Shown piece by piece: positions 6,260 to 9,809 of a stretch of DNA of 9,809 nt. Position 1 is the stretch's first letter. Each line of letters opens with the position of its first letter. The stretch lies in NCBI GenBank assembly GCA_964370115.1, contig CAYJIA010000066.1:1-9809 (forward strand), given 5' to 3'. The notes beneath the pieces were generated by a model. That model was given only the letters and a program-made list of their open reading frames with translations, was not told the DNA's origin and did no database searches. Source of the stretch: SIG603 sp964370115 (lineage in GTDB: Bacteria > Bacillota > Clostridia > Oscillospirales > Acutalibacteraceae). The position numbers and the translations under genes are program-made.

Positions 6260-6288
6260 ATTATAAAAGTTTGCGAACTATTTGTCAA
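6260..6288 (-). promoter_or_regulatory. Consensus sigma-A promoter of the Na+/phosphate cotransporter gene
   Basis: On the minus strand TTGACA (6283-6288) and TATAAT (6260-6265) are separated by exactly 17 bases, a perfect match. The start point would be near 6253, giving a leader of about 48 bases. Confidence 0.88.
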
Positions 6289-6302
6289 CAAAATATGACA
6301 AA
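6281..6302. promoter_or_regulatory. Inverted repeat over the -35 box: possible operator
   Basis: TTTGTCA (6281-6287) and TGACAAA (6296-6302) are perfect 7-bp inverted arms with an 8-base spacer, centre to centre 15 bp. The left arm covers the -35 hexamer of the cotransporter promoter, so a dimeric repressor bound here would block RNA polymerase. It does not match the direct-repeat form of a Pho box. The regulator is unknown. Confidence 0.4.
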
Positions 6303-6361
6303 ATTCTCAATAAATAATTAACAGCCAAATTGCAATAAGGGATGTAAGCTGCACTTCTTGC

Positions 6362-6405
6362 AAAAAAAAGGCTGACACGTAAAATCTTACTGTATCAGAC
6401 CTTTT
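6362..6405 (-). terminator. Intrinsic terminator of pyruvate kinase
   Basis: On the minus strand AAAAGG(T)CTGATAC pairs with GTGTCAGCCTTTT (arms 6392-6405 and 6366-6378) with one bulge and a G-T pair, followed by an eight-T run (6362-6369). A small inner stem (GTAA/TTAC) is also possible. It starts about 28 bases after the pyk stop. Confidence 0.85.
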
Positions 6406-6433
6406 GCAATTTAATTTTAATGAACTTAAATTA

Positions 6434-8200
6434 TCATTTCGACAAGCTAAGGACTACACCTTTGTCGCCTTCAATCCTTACAGTTGTGCCACTTGTGAGG
6501 ATCTCTGTGGCGTTTTGGGCGTCTATTAGAACGGGAATGTCAAGTGCTAGTCCTGCAATTGCAGCATGAGAGCTTATGGACTCTTCTTCTGTGACTATTG
6601 CAGACGCTTTTCTCAATATTGGCATAATTGCATTTGATGTTTTTGGTATTACCAAAATATCGCCGTCTATAAAGTTTTGTTTAGCGTCTTCTTCGCTTTT
6701 GCAAACACAAAGTCTGCCAGATACGCTACCTTTATTTATTGTGGTGCCTTCAACTAAAATGTTTCCGACTAGGTGCACTTTAAGCATATTTGTAGTTCCT
6801 GAAATTCCAAGGGGGATACCAGCTGTTATAACTGCTAGGTCACCGCTTTTTACATAGCCTGCTTTTTCAGATACTTTAACAACGCCCTCGAAAAGTTCGT
6901 CTGTGTTTTTCATTTCAGGCATCATAATTGGCGCTACACCCCAGGACATGTTCATTTGGCGCATGACTTTTTCGTCGATACAACCGCAGATGATAGGGCA
7001 GGCAGGTCTAAATTTTGAAATAAGCTTTGCAGTTTTACCTGTTTTTGAAGCGGTTAAAATAGCCACGGCACCAAGGTCGTGTGCGGTAGTACAAGTAGCA
7101 TGAGATATAGCCGACGTGACGTCTTTGCTGTCAACAAATGCTCTGTCTTGGTGTCTTGAAACATAGTTTATATTTTGCTCTGTATAGCAGGCAATAGTAT
7201 TCATTGTGTGTACGGCCTCTACAGGATAATCTCCAGCTGCAGTCTCGCCACTTAGCATAATCGCGCTAGTACCATCGTAAATAGCATTTGCGACGTCTGT
7301 GATTTCAGCCCTTGTAGGTCTTGGGTTTTTTACCATAGATTCAAGCATTTGAGTTGCTGTAACAACGTGTTTTCCAGCAGTGTAGGCTTTTTTGATAAGC
7401 TCTTTTTGTATTTTAGGTATCTCTTCTAGTGGAATTTCAACACCCATGTCTCCACGAGCAATCATTATAGCGTCAGAAACTTTGATTATTTCATCTATAT
7501 TTTCAACACCTTGGGCATTCTCTATTTTAGATACTAGTTTTATGTCTTCACCATTATTTTCTTCCAAAACTTGTCTTATTTGAGCCACATCGTCTTTAGT
7601 TCTTACAAAAGAAGCAGCGATAAAGTCGAAATCTTCTTCTACTGCAAATTTAATATCTTTTCTATCAGTAGAGCTTACATAAGGCATAGAAAGCTCACAA
7701 CCAGGTACATTGATACCTTTGTTATTTGACACCTTGCCGCCATTTAGAACGTGGCAAACTATATCTTTGTTGTCTATAACGTTTTCGACCACCATTGCAA
7801 TAAGTCCGTCGTCGATAAGAATGTTAGTACCTTTCGTTACGTCTTGTGGAAGCGCAGGAAAAGTTATAGCACAACCGCTTTCGTCGCCTTCTCTGTCATC
7901 TGTATAAAGGGTGAAAGTTTGTCCTGTTTCAAGAATAACAAAACCGTTTTTGAATTTTTTTGTTCTTATTTCAGGACCCTTTGTATCAAGTAAAAGCGCT
8001 ACAGGCTTTTTTAGCTCTTCACGAAGTTTTTTTACTACATTAATTCTTACTCTGTGGTCATCATGTGTGCCATGAGACATGTTAATTCTCGCAACATTCA
8101 TTCCGCTTTTAATAAGCTCTCTTACAATGTTTTCGTCGTCTGTTGAGGGACCTAGGGTGCAAACTATTTTAGTTTTTCGCATATATTCTCTTTTTTCCAT
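6434..8200 (-). CDS. pyk: Pyruvate kinase with C-terminal PEP-utiliser domain, 588 aa
   Basis: It converts phosphoenolpyruvate and ADP to pyruvate and ATP, the last step of glycolysis. Family motifs are intact: TLGPST (15-20), the DTKGPEIRT segment (72-80), the signature around K225 and E227 (SKIENAQG 224-231), the metal-site segment IARGDMGVE (247-255) and ATQMLESM (282-289). E77 in KGPEIR is the residue that marks K+-dependent enzymes. The allosteric C domain runs to about 480. Residues about 485-588 are an extra domain like the mobile phosphohistidine domain of PEP-utilising enzymes, with SSHAA (543-547) and H545 at the expected place; Bacillus and Geobacillus enzymes share this extension. 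The start at 8200 is preferred for its GAGAGG site; an ATG six codons later (MRKTKIVC) is the usual family start and remains possible. Monocistronic. Confidence 0.97.
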   Translation of the reverse strand: MEKREYMRKTKIVCTLGPSTDDENIVRELIKSGMNVARINMSHGTHDDHRVRINVVKKLREELKKPVALLLDTKGPEIRTKKFKNGFVILETGQTFTLYTDDREGDESGCAITFPALPQDVTKGTNILIDDGLIAMVVENVIDNKDIVCHVLNGGKVSNNKGINVPGCELSMPYVSSTDRKDIKFAVEEDFDFIAASFVRTKDDVAQIRQVLEENNGEDIKLVSKIENAQGVENIDEIIKVSDAIMIARGDMGVEIPLEEIPKIQKELIKKAYTAGKHVVTATQMLESMVKNPRPTRAEITDVANAIYDGTSAIMLSGETAAGDYPVEAVHTMNTIACYTEQNINYVSRHQDRAFVDSKDVTSAISHATCTTAHDLGAVAILTASKTGKTAKLISKFRPACPIICGCIDEKVMRQMNMSWGVAPIMMPEMKNTDELFEGVVKVSEKAGYVKSGDLAVITAGIPLGISGTTNMLKVHLVGNILVEGTTINKGSVSGRLCVCKSEEDAKQNFIDGDILVIPKTSNAIMPILRKASAIVTEEESISSHAAIAGLALDIPVLIDAQNATEILTSGTTVRIEGDKGVVLSLSK

Positions 8201-8208
8201 GAAATTTA

Positions 8209-8214
8209 CCTCTC
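8209..8214 (-). promoter_or_regulatory. Ribosome binding site favouring the upstream pyk start
   Basis: GAGAGG on the minus strand lies eight bases before the ATG at 8200. The second ATG, 18 bases downstream, has only an AAAAAGAGA-like stretch. I see no convincing sigma-A promoter between this site and the upstream terminator, only TAAAAT-like hexamers without a -35 partner. Confidence 0.65.
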
Positions 8215-8250
8215 AAAATTATGATTTTACTTTTAATGTATCTATTTTAC

Positions 8251-8296
8251 CATAAAATTTAAAGCCATACAAGATTTTATTCTCGTATGGCTTTAA
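8251..8296 (-). terminator. Intrinsic terminator of the GGDEF gene
   Basis: A perfect 12-bp stem (8259-8270 with 8285-8296, core AAAGCCATAC) with a 14-base loop begins five bases beyond the GGDEF stop codon. On the minus strand it is followed by ATTTTATG, a modest U-tract. Confidence 0.75.
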
Positions 8297-8301
8297 TAAA
8301 T

Positions 8302-9612
8302 TTATCTATTATCTATATAGTCAATCCTTGCGTTAAGGCGAGCTGCTTTCATTTCCAGTTTGTTTTCATACATTTTTTTATCTACAGTCTTGAAAAATTC
8401 GTCGTACTCTTCTTTTGTGTTTCCGATAAATTCGTCATAGCCAATTGCAAGAGAAAATCTGTAATCTTTATGAGTGTTAGATTTTTCAATCTGATTATTC
8501 ACATCAACAATTAAACTTTTAATTTTGTCTTTATCACAGTTTATTAGCGAAACAAATTCATCTCCACCCACACGATAAGTTTTACCGAAATTTACCATAT
8601 TATCGTTTACACTCTCATAGGATTTTCTTATGGCTCCATCACCCTCTACATGGCCCAAATTATCATTTATGAGCTTTAGGTTATTCATGTCGGCAATTAT
8701 ACACCAAAATTGCTTGGTAACAGATGGATCGGAAAATATATCTGCGATTTCTTCGTGGTAAGCCTTCGCGTTAAATCCGCCTGTAAGCGAGTCAAGGAAG
8801 GAATAAACTAAAAGTTTTGAGCGCAAATCGTTTACTACGGTAGCTATTCGTCCAACTTCATCTTTTGTGTAAAGTTCTTGTGGTATTTCTACTTTCATGT
8901 TTCCGGTTCCTGCGATTTCCGATACAGAATGTTCAAGCGCTATCAAGCTGGAACTCATGTTTTTAGCGAAAAATCTTATAAATATAACTAAGGCTGTAAT
9001 AAAGATAGCATTAAGAATTAAACCGAGCATAAGTATTCCCATTACTATGGCATCATTTCTAATCAGAGCTTCGTCCATAAGCTTTTGCTCATCTGATAAA
9101 AAGTCGTCTATACTACCAAAAAATTCATTTGCAATAGGGGTCACGACCTGTAAGGCATAAAGGGCGTCTTGATATGCGCCACCTTCCATTTTTATATCGG
9201 CCGATAAAATCATGCTATCCTTATAAATGTTCTTTTGGTCAATAATACTTTCAAATTCTGTGAGCTTATCTCCGCTCAACTCATCTGCAAAGACATCCAT
9301 TTTATAGTCTAATTCATCAAAGGCTATTATGTATTCATCATAAAGCACTTCGCAAGTATCCATGTCTTCGTGTAGTAAAATATCTCTTCCTAAAACACGA
9401 CAAACATACATGTTTCGTATAATTGCGTTTAATTGTTCACGGTGGTCTACGTTAACTTCTATTATTTTTTCGCTCTCAGAGTTTACAACTATAACTGAAG
9501 TTATAGATAATAAACTAACAAGAATAATAAGCACTATAACAAAAACTTTTAAAGGGGTGAATTTTTTGTTTATAGGCGTATTAGAAAGCCATTTGCCAAA
9601 ACTTTTTTTCAT
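8302..9612 (-). CDS. Membrane-bound GGDEF diguanylate cyclase, 436 aa
   Basis: The protein would make cyclic di-GMP from two GTP in response to an outside signal. TM1 (about 22-44) and TM2 (about 189-213) bracket a 145-residue extracellular helical domain, resembling a four-helix-bundle sensor. A HAMP-like linker (about 214-265) leads to a GGDEF domain (about 270-425). The active-site motif GGDEF is intact (349-353). The metal and substrate residues D308, N316, D317, H321 and D325 in the ADMNNLKLINDNLGHVEGD block are present. The inhibitory RxxD I-site five residues before GGDEF is absent, so product inhibition through it is unlikely. There is no EAL or HD-GYP domain. The start at 9612 has AAGGAG (9623-9628) ten bases upstream, behind a run of eight T. 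It has its own promoter and terminator. Confidence 0.95.
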   Translation of the reverse strand: MKKSFGKWLSNTPINKKFTPLKVFVIVLIILVSLLSITSVIVVNSESEKIIEVNVDHREQLNAIIRNMYVCRVLGRDILLHEDMDTCEVLYDEYIIAFDELDYKMDVFADELSGDKLTEFESIIDQKNIYKDSMILSADIKMEGGAYQDALYALQVVTPIANEFFGSIDDFLSDEQKLMDEALIRNDAIVMGILMLGLILNAIFITALVIFIRFFAKNMSSSLIALEHSVSEIAGTGNMKVEIPQELYTKDEVGRIATVVNDLRSKLLVYSFLDSLTGGFNAKAYHEEIADIFSDPSVTKQFWCIIADMNNLKLINDNLGHVEGDGAIRKSYESVNDNMVNFGKTYRVGGDEFVSLINCDKDKIKSLIVDVNNQIEKSNTHKDYRFSLAIGYDEFIGNTKEEYDEFFKTVDKKMYENKLEMKAARLNARIDYIDNR

Positions 9613-9655
9613 AAAAAAAAGGCTCCTTCCATATATTAATCAAAATTAAAGGCGT

Positions 9656-9683
9656 ACTATATATTAATTGCTAAAGCTGTAAA
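9656..9683 (-). promoter_or_regulatory. Sigma-A promoter of the GGDEF gene
   Basis: On the minus strand TTTACA (9678-9683) and TATAGT (9656-9661) are 16 bases apart, five of six matches each. It lies between the tRNA terminator and the GGDEF ribosome binding site, so the cyclase is transcribed independently of the tRNA. Confidence 0.7.
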
Positions 9684-9690
9684 AAGTTAT

Positions 9691-9723
9691 AAAAAAATCC
9701 AATCGCAAGTCGATTGGATTTTT
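9691..9723 (-). terminator. Intrinsic terminator of the tRNA-Leu gene
   Basis: A perfect 13-bp stem (9693-9705 with 9711-9723, core ATCCAATCG) with a five-base loop begins at the tRNA CCA end. On the minus strand it ends in a seven-T run (9691-9697). The stem touches the last tRNA base, so processing must follow closely. Confidence 0.85.
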
Positions 9724-9809
9724 GGTGCCGGTGGTCGGGGTCGAACCGACACGGTATCGCTACCACGGGATTTTGAGTCCCGCACGTCTGCCAATTCCAT
9801 CACACCGGC
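9723..9809 (-). tRNA. tRNA-Leu, anticodon CAA
   Basis: Read on the minus strand, the 7-bp acceptor stem GCCGGTG (9803-9809) pairs with CACCGGC (9727-9733), followed by discriminator A and an encoded CCA (9723-9725). The anticodon arm is CGGGA, loop CTCAAAA, TCCCG, which places CAA at positions 34-36, reading UUG leucine codons. The long variable arm (GGTA-GCGA-TACC) marks a class II tRNA, and the T-arm GTCGG-TTCGACC-CCGAC is intact. The 5' end falls exactly on the window edge, so the gene is complete but its promoter and upstream neighbours are outside. Confidence 0.96.

Noticed and set aside
6281..6302. Pho box for PhoP/PhoB control of the cotransporter
   Set aside because: The arms are inverted, not the direct TGTCA or TTAACA-type repeats at 11 bp that define these sites.
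8201..8301. Riboswitch or leader RNA upstream of pyruvate kinase
   Set aside because: The gap is about 100 bases, and 38 of them are the terminator of the preceding gene; the rest is AT-rich with no conserved structure visible.
8897..9160. Plus-strand frame opposite the GGDEF gene
   Set aside because: It is antisense to the TM2 and sensor region of a confident gene, and its hydrophobicity merely mirrors that strand.

Overview
The window looks like a piece of chromosome from a low-GC Gram-positive anaerobe, most likely class Clostridia (inference). The DNA is AT-rich. Several genes have GGAGG-type ribosome binding sites, and there are consensus sigma-A promoters and many intrinsic terminators. 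It also carries a two-iron superoxide reductase (an anaerobe enzyme) and a 588-residue pyruvate kinase with the extra C-terminal PEP-utiliser domain typical of Firmicutes. I cannot name the species.

Positions 1-3604 (+ strand) form the unusual part. A roughly 220 bp module occurs twice in tandem. Each copy has four TTGAA elements spaced exactly 11 bp apart, a likely -10 box, and a very short gene for a basic, single-span membrane peptide (33 and 36 aa). The two peptides share an LPVL-type hydrophobic C-terminus. The second copy runs directly into a 104-aa charged helical protein and then a 928-aa MacB-like fusion of ABC ATPase and FtsX-type permease. That transporter's extracellular insert is about 500 residues, extremely acidic and locally Met-rich. 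Tight spacing suggests one regulated operon. The layout suggests an envelope-stress or peptide-handling system, perhaps switched on by an OmpR/PhoB- or LytTR-type response regulator. Its function is not known to me.

Positions 3637-4149 (+ strand) hold the terminator of that operon and a monocistronic desulfoferrodoxin gene with a perfect sigma-A promoter. Positions 4150-4417 are the convergent junction, with a strong hairpin followed by a chain of palindromes that looks like intergenic repeat DNA.

Positions 4418-9809 (- strand) carry four independent units, read right to left: tRNA-Leu(CAA) with its terminator; a membrane-bound GGDEF diguanylate cyclase with its own promoter and terminator; pyruvate kinase with a terminator; and a Na+/phosphate cotransporter-PhoU fusion. 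The last has a consensus promoter overlapped by an inverted repeat. These are housekeeping or ordinary accessory genes. The second look belongs to the left third of the window.
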